Below are positions 11,510-21,709 of a stretch of 64,000 bases of DNA, in pieces. The stretch covers positions 83,352,012-83,416,011 of the forward strand of contig NC_087062.1 of assembly GCF_963678635.1 (NCBI RefSeq), read 5' to 3'. How positions within the stretch are numbered: the stretch's first letter is position 1; each line of letters begins with the position of its first letter. The position numbers and the translations under genes are program-made. Source of the DNA: Symsagittifera roscoffensis. Lineage: Eukaryota > Xenacoelomorpha > Acoela > Convolutidae. Below the pieces are notes generated by a model. That model worked only from the letters and a program-made list of their open reading frames with translations, made no database searches and was not told the DNA's origin.

Positions 11510-11542
11510 GTATGATAACTTCAAGTTATGAAGTTATCATAC
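11510..11542. repeat. 13-bp inverted repeat with 7-nt spacer
   Basis: Arms GTATGATAACTTC (11510-11522) and GAAGTTATCATAC (11530-11542) are perfectly complementary around AAGTTAT. This is a strong hairpin just past the second poly(A) signal. The half-site superficially resembles a recombinase-type 13-8-13 site, but the spacer is 7 nt and nothing else supports that. Confidence 0.8.
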
Positions 11543-12510
11543 ATTACCTACCCTTCCTTTGAGTTTAACTGTGCCCTTCAATATTGGTGTTTAGTTTACT
11601 CGATTAGATGATAGGACTAGCAACAGCTCATAGAATACTATTGTGTTATTTATAAAATCCCTGATATTATGATGGATTCTAATTTACTGTCTTAAAATGC
11701 CAATTTTTTCTTTTGATTCGTCACTAAGAACTATCAAATCATCATCGTCTTGAGCATTCGCATGATGGGTTTTGCGCATTCTCAAAAGCCAATAAAGATA
11801 AGCCGAAAAGGATGAAGCAGAATCATAACTTACTAGAAGAATTTTAACTTACGATAAATGTCCCCAGTTAATATAAAAGTCGCGCAAAAAATTACGCCTT
11901 CTATTTGATGCTAAATTCTCGAAAAATCAAACAAAAAAATTTGTTCAATTTTAGATAGTTTTTCAAACGTGCTGCTGTTTTTTGGCAACTAAGGGAAGGT
12001 AAGTTAAAGTTTGCTTCAGGAATTGAGTGCTAGTTGCGAAAATAAGATAAAAAATAAAGAATTGGTTTCAAAATCAACAACGGTTGATTCAGATCTCAAA
12101 TTGAAGTAATTTGAGATAAGTCGACTATCCTGCGTCTTAAAAACGATTCTGGAACAAATTTACTCGAAACTAAGAAATCTACACCAAGACTAAAAATGAT
12201 AACATTATACCACTTTGAACTCCCAAAAGAATCCTTTGAGGTTCTACATTTGCGCGTAGAAAAACTCTGCGTTGTAGTTTCTTGGAGAAACTATCACTAA
12301 AAATGTAATTGCTCAAGGCTTTGACACAATTTTGATTCAAAATGAAAATGATTCGGGATCGAACAATCAATTCCCCTGAGTTCATTAAAAGAAAACAAAT
12401 ATGATCTGTGAGACCATTAAATGGAGAACAAAATAAGCTTGAGAGTGCAAAAAAGATCCAATCAACGAAACTTATAAAACCAATATTTTAGAATAAGATG
12501 TTGATAATTT
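11543..12510. other. Intergenic, no gene recognised
   Basis: AT-rich, no supported frame. The 68-codon minus frame at 12179-12385 has no motif. The region ends at the tandem duplication of the gypsy element. Confidence 0.5.
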
Positions 12511-13861
12511 AGTAACTGTTCTGGCCATTGAAAATGGGGGGGGGGGGTTGTATTCGAGTGTGTTTTAGTTCTTTCATCCGTGTTGTGGTTTGTGCTTTTT
12601 ATCTCTCTTATATTGACATCTAGTTTTTAATTAGAGAACTGTTAGTTAATGTCTATTCGAAGTCCACTGGACTTCGCGACACTTTACTAATTCTATTGAG
12701 ACAAGACAGTTTTAATTCATTCCATTTCATTTTTTTTAACTTTAGAATAGTCAGTCTTTAGTATACCAGTGGTATTTGAACGCTCTTTATTATTGCGCAG
12801 TCATCTGATTCGAACTTGCGGAGAATTGCCGCCTTTTCGCCAAATCACACAGTAGAACCCCCACTCAATAGAAAAATTGAACTGACCAATTTCACCTGGC
12901 GTTATTGCCAAAGAGAATCTAGACATCGACAAATTGAAAGAACCATAGGATTCGGAGACTGAAATACCAATCCTAGAAGGTGCCCAGGAATCAGAAACTG
13001 CAACTGCAGAAAGCCAGGGAAGCAAAAAACAGACGCGATGAGATTCTAAAAGATCGCAGAGGACAAAACAATTGCGGTGAAAAAACAAAATTTGGTGGCT
13101 CGAGAAGATTCGAAGCGCAGAAAAAAAATAAATTTTATATTTGGTCTTAGGGTCTCAAGGAAAAAGAGTCTTCTCACAGAAACAACCCAGAATGAAATTT
13201 TTATCGGGCGTCTTGAAGTAATTTATCGATCTACTAGAATCCGCATATGTGAAAAGAGCTAAAATCAATTTCGAACGATACTTTTTGTTGAGTCAAAAAT
13301 AAAGGACATTGAATCTTATGAACAGTTTTGGGGAGCATTAATAGCTTAAACAAGAACGTGAAAAATTGGAATAAACGCAGAACAAGAATGGATGTATTCA
13401 TTTTTAATACGAGAAACTGCGACGCACAACGGAGACTACTTTCGGAAACTCTAAACCCATTGGATGCACTGAATTAGACAATTTTTGACAAAAAGATACT
13501 CTTATCATCTCAAATTAACCAAATTTTAATCCTGCAGGATGAGAACCCAGCCTGAACATTGAAAACCAAACTCGTGTACAAAATATGGATATAAGTTTAC
13601 CAAAAGTCATTTAAATGTTTGCCCGGTAATGGAATAAACTGTAAAATATGAAAATACAAAGGACACTTCGGTAGATTATGTAGATCGAAAGCAAGAAAAC
13701 TGGCTGTAAATAGTGTAGAAGAAAATGTACATAATCAGAATTGATGATGATGACTATGATGACTATTCAGTATTCAACATGAGAACGATCTCCGTCGACA
13801 ACGGTTTGGAGAATTTTTTTTCTGGAAATATAGGTATCGGTGAAGATCAAAATATAAATTT
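12511..13861 (+). repeat. Tandem duplication unit 1 inside the gypsy element
   Basis: About 1,351 bp, nearly identical to 13862-15210. The main differences seen are the length of a G-run near 12536-12547 and scattered substitutions (for example GATGTATTC versus GACGTATTC). It covers LTR-derived sequence and the gag relic. The junction has a short ATAA(A)TTT match at both ends, typical of microhomology-driven duplication. Confidence 0.9.
13610..13760 (+). pseudogene. gag: gag zinc-knuckle relic (unit 1; repeated at 14959-15085)
   Basis: Around 13617-13715 the plus strand reads a nucleocapsid CCHC knuckle (C-x2-C-x4-H-x4-C), visible as NCKI then a stop, KYKGHFGRLCRSKARKL. The second cysteine codon has become TGA, so the knuckle cannot bind zinc as written. 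Basic residues flank it, as in nucleocapsids. The capsid part upstream is read only in fragments, such as a DIESYEQFWGALI-like patch near 13300. The same lesion is present in unit 2, so it predates the duplication. Confidence 0.6.
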
Positions 13862-15210
13862 AGTAACTGTTCTGGCCATTGAAAATGGGGGGGGTGTTGT
13901 TTTCGAGTGTGTTTTAGTTCTTTCATCCGTGTTGTGGTTTGTGCTTTTTATCTCTCTTATATTGACATCTAGTTTTTAATTAGAGAACTGTTAGTTAATG
14001 TCTATTCGAAGTCCACTGGACTTCGCGACACTTTACTAATTCTATTGAGACAAGACAGTTTTAATTCATTCCATTTCATTTTTTTTAACTTTAGAATAGT
14101 CAGTCTTTAGTATACCAGTGGTATTTGAACGCTCTTTATTATTGCGCAGTCATCTGATTCGAACTTGCGGAGAATTGCCGCCTTTTCGCCAAATCACACA
14201 GTAGAACCCCCACTCAATAGAAAAATTGAACTGACCAATTTCACCTGGCGTTATTGCCAAAGAGAATCTAGACATCGACAAATTGAAAGAACCATAGGAT
14301 TCGGAGACTGAAATACCAATCCTAGAAGGTGCCCAGGAATCAGAAACTGCAACTGCAGAAAGCCAGGGAAGCAAAAAACAGACGCGATGAGATTCTAAAA
14401 GATCGCAGAGGACAAAACAATTGCGGTGAAAAAACAAAATTTGGTGGCTCGAGAAGATTCGAAGCGCAGAAAAAAAATAAATTTTATATTTGGTCTTAGG
14501 GTCTCAAGGAAAAAGAGTCTTCTCACAGAAACAACCCAGAATGAAATTTTTATCGGGCGTCTTGAAGTAATTTATCGATCTACTAGAATCCGCATATGTG
14601 AAAAGAGCTAAAATCAATTTCGAACGATACTTTTTGTTGAGTCAAAAATAAAGGACATTGAATCTTATGAACAGTTTTGGGGAGCATTAATAGCTTAAAC
14701 AAGAACGTGAAAAATTGGAATAAACGCAGAACAAGAATGGACGTATTCATTTTTAATACGAGAAACTGCGACGCACAACGGAGACTACTTTCGGAAACTC
14801 TAAACCCATTGGATGCACTGAATTAGGCAATTTTTGACAAAAAGATACTCTTATCATCTCAAATTAACCAAATTTTAATCCTGCAGGATGAGAACCCAGC
14901 CTGAACATTGAAAACCAAACTCGTGTACAAAATATGGATATAAGTTTACCAAAAGTCATTTAAATGTTTGCCCGGTAATGGAATAAACTGTAAAATATGA
15001 AAATACAAAGGACACTTCGGTAGATTATGTAGATCGAAAGCAAGAAAACTGGCTGTAAATAGTGTAGAAGAAAATGTACATAATCAGAATTGATGATGAT
15101 GACTATGATGACTATTCAGTATTCAACATGAGAACGATCTCCGTCGACAACGGTTTGGAGAATTTTTTTTCTGGAAATATAGGTATCGGTGAAGATCAAA
15201 ATATAAATTT
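13862..15210 (+). repeat. Tandem duplication unit 2 inside the gypsy element
   Basis: Second copy of the 1.35-kb unit. After 15210 the sequence continues into the protease/RT side of the element, so this copy is the one joined to pol. All frames in it repeat those of unit 1, including a 95-codon minus-strand frame that is a shadow. Confidence 0.9.
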
Positions 15211-15859
15211 GAATATTCTTGTAAATTTGGCTAACCCGGTCAGTTTTTTAAAACAGAACGTCCTTCGCGATTTGAAACTATGAAACTAAGGGACCACAGT
15301 TAAAGATTCTACCTTGCAACAAGAAAACTCGTGCACTCTTTTTTTTTTACGTTAGTACACGAGAAAAACTCTTAAATGAATGACAATTTATTTCAAATTG
15401 GAATCGAAGTTGCACAACAACAATGCCTCCACCCAGTCAACAACGTATCACTTCCAGATAGTTGTAGGTCTAACTTCAACTCTAACACAGTTTCTCATCC
15501 GTACAAACAGTTCAAAGAACTCTTTAGCTTAACAGGGAGAACTCCCTCGGATAGTAATATGACAGTTTTCCATTCAAATTTTATACAAATTCAAACCAAG
15601 GTTAGGAGAGTACCAATTTATTTTACAAGAAAATTTAAATACCGAATTGAAAAAATGGAACAAGACAGCCGCATCGTTAACTTAGACAAACTAGACAAAA
15701 AAGTTTTAAAATTCCAATAATGGTCACAAGAAAGAAAGGCGGTGTGATAAAACTATACCTCGAAAATAAACTGCTAAACGATCAATTTTTCAAAATAAAT
15801 AGCAAATGCCGAACAAACATGAACTTATCGACAACATCGCTTTATAGCTCTAAAACAAA

Positions 15860-16380
15860 AAGTTAGGTGACGTTTGATTCAGAAGTTTGATCTAAAAAAC
15901 GCATACAGTCAACTAAAATTGTGCAATAACACGAGCAAACAAAGTCATTTTAGTATAGTGGGTGCTGAAACAACGTATTTTATCGTTTCTAAACCGGTTT
16001 CTTTGAATTCGGAGAAAGTCCAAGCGAGTTTCAACGGGTAATGGAATTGCTACTAAAAGACATATCTTCATTAGTTGCAACATTGACGTGATTTTAACAG
16101 CTCCGAAAGGTTCGCTGGAAAAACACAAATTCATCTTGTGGAAAATATTGAATATACTCGATAACAACAACATGACATAAAATGGAAAAATGCCCCTTCT
16201 GTTTACGCATGAGTTTTAAGATTTCTCACAAAGGAGTGAAACCAACGATGGGGAAAACAGGTTCGATTAAAAACCTCCCAAATCCGGAAAGCTTTTCAGA
16301 ATTAAGATCTTTCTTCGGGTCAAAAAATCAGTACATTGAATTTGTCCCAACTTGTCAACCCTAGATTCACCACTTCGTCC
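15860..16380 (+). pseudogene. pol: Reverse transcriptase relic of the gypsy element
   Basis: Pieces in shifting frames: KFDLKNAYSQLKL (RT motif with the first catalytic Asp) near 15885, FSIVGAETTYF, then a NIDVILTAP patch near 16077 where Ty3-type RT has its YxDD box, so the Asp pair is reduced to one Asp. LEKHKFILWKI, NLPNPESFSELRSFFG and VPTCQP follow. Many stops interrupt the path. RT would copy element RNA into DNA; this copy cannot. Confidence 0.7.
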
Positions 16381-16499
16381 TTAATTGAACAAAAAACCTA
16401 GTTTATCTACCATTGGAATGAAATTCACAGGAAATGAAAATCACATTTGAAAAACTAAAAATGCACATCGTTAAAATTACGGAAAGTAACCTTTTTGAT

Positions 16500-17000
16500 T
16501 TAAAAAGAATGCCAAGATTAAAAACTGACGCTATGCACAACGGATAAGGATCCACTCTCGAACAATGGGACGGAGAGTCTTGGATTACGATTGCGTTAGC
16601 ATTTAGATTTTTAAATAAGCATGAGATGAACTACTCCACAAACAAATTAGAAATTCTAAGAGTGGTCTCGGCAACCAAACGTTTTAAGAATTACCTATAC
16701 GGATCAGATTTTTAAATTGTAACTGATCATAAAACTCTACTGTCCGCGCGAATTGCTAGTCATGGTAATAGGAGTATGCACAGCAGATTATTCCGTTGGG
16801 TAATCAAACTATTGTCCTTCAGTTTCAAAATTAAACATATCCCCGGAAAAGAAATGTGGTTTACCGACTTGTTTTTGAGACTTCCCTCCGAAAAAGCCCA
16901 ACCAACCTCGCATTACGACAACGAAATTGTGGTCGTAACATTCAACATGATAAAAAACATATATTTGCAAATCTTAATTATAAAACGAGACTTAGGGTAA
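16500..17000 (+). pseudogene. pol: RNase H relic of the gypsy element
   Basis: The best preserved part of pol. Reading across frames there is KTDAMHNG (catalytic Asp), EQWDGESWITIA, NKHEMNYSTNKLEILRVV (catalytic Glu in a STNKLE context), KRFKNYLYGSDF, a stop, then VTDHKTLLSA (TDH box) and RLFRWVIKLLSFSFKIKHIPGKE. This is the typical Ty3/gypsy tethered RNase H. It is broken at the stop after GSDF and by indels upstream. Confidence 0.8.
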
Positions 17001-17599
17001 AGATCGAATCGTTGATAAGAAATCCATTGGATGTGGACATTGTAAGCAATATATATAACTTAGATATTATGAATCCAACGATCGGAAAGATAGAAAAGTT
17101 ATTGCACATCCAACAGTCGGTATTCACGAATACTTTAAATTACGTCATAGACACAATTCTCATCTGCAATTTAATCACTCGTGCTCAGAGTCTCGTACAA
17201 ACAGTTGTATTCATCTAGTTCTCTCAAAGTTCAATTTCCAACAATATTTTTAAAAGACAAATTTTTTTTTTCTTTCTTTTTCCAATCCTACTACATTCAA
17301 TGTCAGAAATTAGAGACCATTTCCGAAACCAAAGGGATTTATGTAAATTTCAAAAATAAAAAAAATTGTCCCCAAATCATATTAATTGCTTTCCAAATGC
17401 GAAGGAGACTTACAACTATCATCTTCCCAATTAGTATTACCGACCACTGTTCAAACAAGTTAATTGATTGATGACCAACGAGGAAAAAATCGTGATGGAA
17501 GTTCGGACCGCGGTGGAAACTGGATAGCCATTGGACAAAAATTGAGCTTACTCGAAGACCTTTCAACGGGAAATCCACATCGAAGATGGACTACTATTC

Positions 17600-18190
17600 A
17601 ATGACAACAAATATATTGCACCAGCAGCTTTAAAATCACCTTTCATGAAGCGTCTGCACGAAAATTACCCTTGCCAGTTCGGCATGAAAATGTAGGCCGA
17701 AAACATCTTGTGGTCACACTTTTACCGATAAATTTGTCATCTTGGTAAAAAAAAGTTGGCAATGCATAAAACGCGGCAGGAATCTAAACGTTATTTTGGG
17801 GTCGGTTATTTCGCGGAAAATACCCGAGTTGGAGGAACCTCGTAAATAAAAAAAATCTGAAATTTGGAGGCCCGTTGGACAAGAATTGGCGCATATCTAA
17901 TTATTTGCTATTTTGCATCGATAGTTAAAAACCCTCACAACACTTTCCTTCCCAACTGATTGCTAAATTCTCCACAGACTTCCAAGATCTATAAGAGCAG
18001 ACCATGGATCGTGCTTTATATCCAATGATGTTGAAAATTTCTGCGACAAGAATTATAGTAACCTAATTTTGTGTACAGTCATTTGGATGGACACCTTTCT
18101 TAAAACATTTCTACTATCTTTTGGAAAAACCTGGTCTCACACGCAATTGATTTAGATTGAGAAAAATTGATCCTGTCGAAGTGAAGAACT
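17600..18190 (+). pseudogene. pol: Integrase relic of the gypsy element
   Basis: The plus strand near 17620 gives PAALKSPFMKRLHENYP-QFGMK, a decayed zinc-binding head of a gypsy integrase; the second His is missing. Stop-riddled traces of the catalytic core follow (WTRIG, LVSHAIDLD near 18130). No intact D,D-E triad is readable. Confidence 0.55.
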
Positions 18191-19504
18191 CAAGACTGGA
18201 GCGCTACTGACAATCAATAGAGAATACCAATTCCTGGAGTATTCAAAACCGGGTAACAAAGGATACGAAGATGACCCGACGGAAAAGGCAACTGCAGTCC
18301 TATTAAGAACCGCATTCTCAAACTCCTTCACGCAAGGAAGTAATTGGCTTAGGATAACTATAAAAAGGGCCACCCTTAATTTAAACCACTTAATTGGGAA
18401 ATTTTTAGCTGACTCGAAACATACAATAACTCTCGAAAACAGCCATATTCTCACAAAATCCGACCTTGCCTTCAAGGTAAAAATGCCAAAAATTTCGTAG
18501 CACCATGAAAAATTTACCTGACACTGATCATTTAGCAGGAAAAAAGAAACCCTCCGTCAAAGAGACAGGACTTGAGCATCGCAGGTTCGTCTTCTTCTAG
18601 AAAACCAACGGTTGCTACATCGAAGAGGCCAAAAGCAGATGTCCCTACATCTTTCCTGTTCTTCTGAACCTGCATCGACTCTTGATTTAGAACGAAACAT
18701 TGTTTTACTAGATTATCTGGGCATGAATTTCGGTGTAAAGTCAGTCTATCGATCTTTCATTTTTGAAAGTGTTTTGGGTTCAAGGAGACTTCCAGCCTCA
18801 AACGACCACACAACACTGGATCCCACATACTTCCTTCGGGCACAAGTGAGAACCCCATATCCATAGAGAACTTACCAGAGAAGATGGCGGAACCAACTCC
18901 GGTCTTAATCTCAAGCAGCTACTCCAGAGCACGAGGAAACCCTGGCCCGTCTGAGTTCTGAAGAAAGAGGAAATTCGTGAACAAGGTGTCACCAGTGGCA
19001 ATACTGGGCTCGGTGGATAATTCGGAGGAGTCCCCAATTTCAAAAGCATCCCCATCTAAGACTCATGGCAACACTGAACAGAGCACATTCCAAATCGAGT
19101 CTCTATCGGACCTATTAACCCCTCGGGGAGAATTTCGAGCCAACACAACATTGGTCGCCGAGACCACGAAATGCTTCACAACCCCCTTATAATCAATATA
19201 CCCAAAAATTAGTTTTGGCAGGCTCACCTACTATCGAGACCCAAATTGGCGATCATAGACGTGGCAGTTACAAATCATCGGTGATTGACTTAGATAAAAG
19301 AAACGAGGCAGACCTGTTTCATAAAAGCTTTAACGCAGCCTGATTAAAACTTCTGAACCCTCAAAACAATCACCTAAATTTTAGTTGTTCTTTTACTATT
19401 GGTACTTAAATTAGTGCGACTTTTATCAATTACCTGATCTTTTCATAGGAATTGTACGTTAGCTAGTTAGCTACAACCAATGTTGGCTACAACTAAGGGA
19501 GAAT
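18191..19504 (+). other. 3' part of the gypsy element, non-coding or unrecognisable
   Basis: Frames of 70-110 codons here are disrupted and not recognised. Short low-complexity acidic/Ser-rich stretches may come from the pol C-terminus. The purine tract AAGGGAGAAT (19495-19504) just before the LTR is a plausible plus-strand primer site. Confidence 0.45.
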
Positions 19505-19928
19505 TGGGCATATATGTTATTTGGCTACCTTCCAAATAGTCAGATATAAACTTTTCCTGTATTGGGGAAGTTTATGATTTGTGATTTTTATCTCTTGTAA
19601 CTTGACTTCTAGTTCTTAATAACATACCTGTGTTTTAATGTCTATTCGAAGTCTATTGGACTTTGCGGCATTTTTCTAATTCTATTGAGAAAAGACAGTT
19701 TTAGTTCCCTTCTTTCCATTGTATTCTTTTAACTTTAGATCAGTTAGTCCTTATTATACCAGTGGTATTTTTGAACACTCTTTATTAATCCAAAGATTTG
19801 AAAAAATTGACAAAACTCTCTATTCGGGTGTGTTTTAGTTTCTTGTCTCTTTGTTTTCCATGCAAAATCAGGTACCACAAAGAATCGTCGGAGTGGGTCG
19901 AGTTATATATGATAATAAGGACCTTTCA
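19505..19928 (+). repeat. LTR of the gypsy element (TG..CA, 424 bp)
   Basis: Starts TGGGCATATATG after the purine tract AAGGGAGAAT and ends GACCTTTCA. The inner blocks match 12586-12797. A primer-binding-like TGGTGACTCGAGCGAC begins at 19930, directly after it. This LTR therefore also sits like a 5' LTR, either of a second element or of an LTR-sharing tandem. Confidence 0.65.
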
Positions 19929-19929
19929 G

Positions 19930-19945
19930 TGGTGACTCGAGCGAC
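19930..19945 (+). promoter_or_regulatory. Primer-binding-site-like sequence
   Basis: TGGTGACTCGAGCGAC one base after the LTR end. A near relative (CGGTGATTCGGCG) follows the LTR fragment at the window start. The matching tRNA is not assigned. Only about 35 bp of internal sequence remains before the younger element inserted at 19965. Confidence 0.5.
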
Positions 19946-19964
19946 ATTGAAAAACTTTGTCAAA

Positions 19965-20520
19965 TATTCCAAACTAACTTGACTTAACTTATGCGATCGA
20001 CCAAGTCGCAGCTAGTTAGAACAAGGGGTCTTTCTGAATGTTGCTAAGACTTTCCTATTCTTATTCAACAGACAAAGTTTCTTTCACTCGTAAATAGGTA
20101 TATTATTTCAAATATAGTGGACACACATCAATTTTATATCAAGAGACATTGGGGTATGGATTTATAGTTATCGAGATAGAGATTTGAGATTTTGGTTATT
20201 AGGATGGTTGGGGGTCTCAGTATGAGAGTGGTTGTGAGATTTGAGAAAGTGATGAAGTGATGAAGTGATGTTTGGTATATTTTCGCTTGGCTTATATACC
20301 ATAGATTTTGATATTTTCAACATTCCATCTGTTGGTTAAACCAATCAGAAAGAAACAACACATGCTGTAATGTTTGCGTTTGGTGATATTTTATCAACCG
20401 AGCAAACACATAATTTCAAGTCAGAACATGTGGTAAAAGTTTAAGAATTATGTTTCTGATTTCAAGTCAGAACATATGGTAAAAGTTTAAGAATTATGTT
20501 TCTGATTTCAAGACAGAACA
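19965..20520 (-). repeat. 3' LTR of the env-bearing element
   Basis: Direct copy of 24933-25488. On the minus strand it begins TGTTCTG and ends GGAATA. A TATA-like TATATAAGCC lies on the minus strand near 20284-20293 and an inverted CCAAT box (CCAATCAGAA on plus) near 20339-20348. The inner part carries a duplicated block, GTTTAAGAATTATGTTTCTG, twice near 20440-20510. Confidence 0.9.
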
Positions 20521-21011
20521 TCCAACCATCTTATAGGGTGATTGTTAAACGGTGATACCCATTGACAAAAAATTTAAAAGCATAATAAAATTTACAAAAC
20601 ATCAAAAAAGTTTTAATAAAGTTTACGTAAAGTTTTTATTCTGATTTTGATAGTTTGTTCGTAAAGTGGCGGCTTTGTAGTGTAGTCGGTTGATGGATGG
20701 CTGTTTGTAGTCGGTTGAAGAATAGCTGCTTGTAGTCGGTTGAAGAATGGCTGCTTGTAGTCGGTTGAAGAACGGCTGCTTGTAGTGTATGTGCATGTAG
20801 AGTAGAGCAGTGGCGGCGGCCAAATCACAGCTGGATACTTTTGAGAAATATAACATCAAATACAATTTTTCAAATTTGGTTTAGTGAATATACTTATCAG
20901 CAATACTGGACTATAATTGTAGAAGCATAAAAATTTTGTAAAGTGGCGGCGGCCAAATCACAGTTGGAGTTAAAAAATAAAAAGAACGGAGGTTAATAGA
21001 TAGTCTTGAAA
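20521..21011 (-). other. Repeat-rich 3' untranslated region of the env-bearing element
   Basis: Lies between the accessory stop codon and the 3' LTR. It holds four 25-bp tandem repeats (20682-20781) and two copies of a GTGGCGGCGGCCAAATCACA block (about 20812 and 20943), with a shorter relative near 20665. No frame of its own is convincing; the two 70-80 codon minus frames simply run through the tandem repeats. Confidence 0.6.
20682..20781. repeat. Four 25-bp tandem repeats
   Basis: Unit GTAGTCGGTTGAAGAATGGC plus TGCTT, copies at 20682, 20707, 20732 and 20757, differing at one to a few positions. The first copy is the most diverged. Confidence 0.9.
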
Positions 21012-21692
21012 CTAATAGTTTCCTTTCACCTGGGTTTTTAGGCTCAGATATTTATTGCTGAGGTCCTTATTTTTTTCCCGGAGCACTGTTATGGTTTTCT
21101 GCATTTGATTGATGCGATTTAAGTCGTTTATGTAATTCTTTTGCACTTGATCCGTGTAGGAGTCAAGGATCGGAGTCTGCATTTGGGCAGTTATAAAGGC
21201 TGCAGGAACACAAATATGTTGATGGGGGAGTTGTGCATTAACCAGACGGTATGCACCGTTACCGTTTTGGTAAGGGTGATAGGTGTCTATCTTAAATCGG
21301 TTAATAAAGGGAGAGAGCGCATAATTTAGACTGGTGTCAAAATTTGGTGGTTTCCTAGGGCTGAGGTTTTGTTCCTTTTTGACTTGAATCGCGATTTTTG
21401 ATTCAAGTTCTAGAGAGTTTGCAGATTGGTGAACTATTACAGTTTCAGATTCTAGGTTTTGCCTAGTTGAAGAAGAGGGGAGAATCTTGAAAGGTCGGAC
21501 AATTGCTTTTCTCTTTTGAATGCAATTAGAATTTTTCACTTTTGGAATTTTAAAATTGGTATTCAATTTTGGTTGATTAATCGGGTTGATTGTTTTGGAT
21601 GGCATTTCCATAGAGTCATTTAGAGACAGAAGGTTTTCCAAGTCGAGCAAGTCTTCTTCAAGTGGAGTGTGAAGAAGATCAGTGGGCATATC
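21012..21692 (-). CDS. Accessory protein, exon 2 (Rev/Tat-like layout, function unknown)
   Basis: Minus-strand frame of 226 codons (from 21689 with its own ATG, or from 21692 if spliced). It is preceded by a polypyrimidine-type acceptor ending TTTTAG at 21693. Parts in order: an acidic leucine-rich head (LEEDLLDLENLLSL, which fits a leucine-rich export signal and could also be an activation domain), a basic patch near residue 55 (QKRKAIVRPFK), a middle region of mixed composition with a Pro/Tyr/His-rich segment, and a C-terminal coiled coil (about residues 185-220, DLNRINQMQKTITVLREK). The frame is intact. No known family is recognised. Whether it acts as an RNA-binding or transcription regulator of the element is inference from layout and motifs. 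Confidence 0.7.
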   Translation of the reverse strand, partial: DMPTDLLHTPLEEDLLDLENLLSLNDSMEMPSKTINPINQPKLNTNFKIPKVKNSNCIQKRKAIVRPFKILPSSSTRQNLESETVIVHQSANSLELESKIAIQVKKEQNLSPRKPPNFDTSLNYALSPFINRFKIDTYHPYQNGNGAYRLVNAQLPHQHICVPAAFITAQMQTPILDSYTDQVQKNYINDLNRINQMQKTITVLREKNKDLSNKYLSLKTQVKGNY

Positions 21693-21709
21693 CTAAAACA
21701 TAGAATAAA

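Larger units (their letters stand above)
12511..19928 (+). mobile_element. Degenerate Ty3/gypsy LTR retrotransposon
   Basis: Plus-strand order is: LTR-related sequence (about 12586-12797), gag relic with zinc knuckle, RT relic, RNase H, integrase relic, purine-rich tract, LTR (19505-19928). The left LTR-like part shares the TGTCTATTCGAAGTC, TTCTATTGAGA and ATACCAGTGGTATTT blocks with the right LTR but stops near 12797, so it is truncated. Every coding domain is broken by stops and frameshifts. An internal tandem duplication covers 12511-15210. Confidence 0.8.

Noticed and set aside
11510-11542. loxP-like recombinase site
   Set aside because: The arm shares ATAACTTC with loxP, but the spacer is 7 rather than 8 nt, the outer arm differs, and no recombinase is present. 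A plain hairpin is the simpler reading.
12801-13088. 95-codon minus frame present twice (also 14150-14437)
   Set aside because: It repeats only because the gypsy segment is duplicated. The strand is opposite to the element, composition is not protein-like in any recognised way, and plus-strand gag relics cover the same bases.
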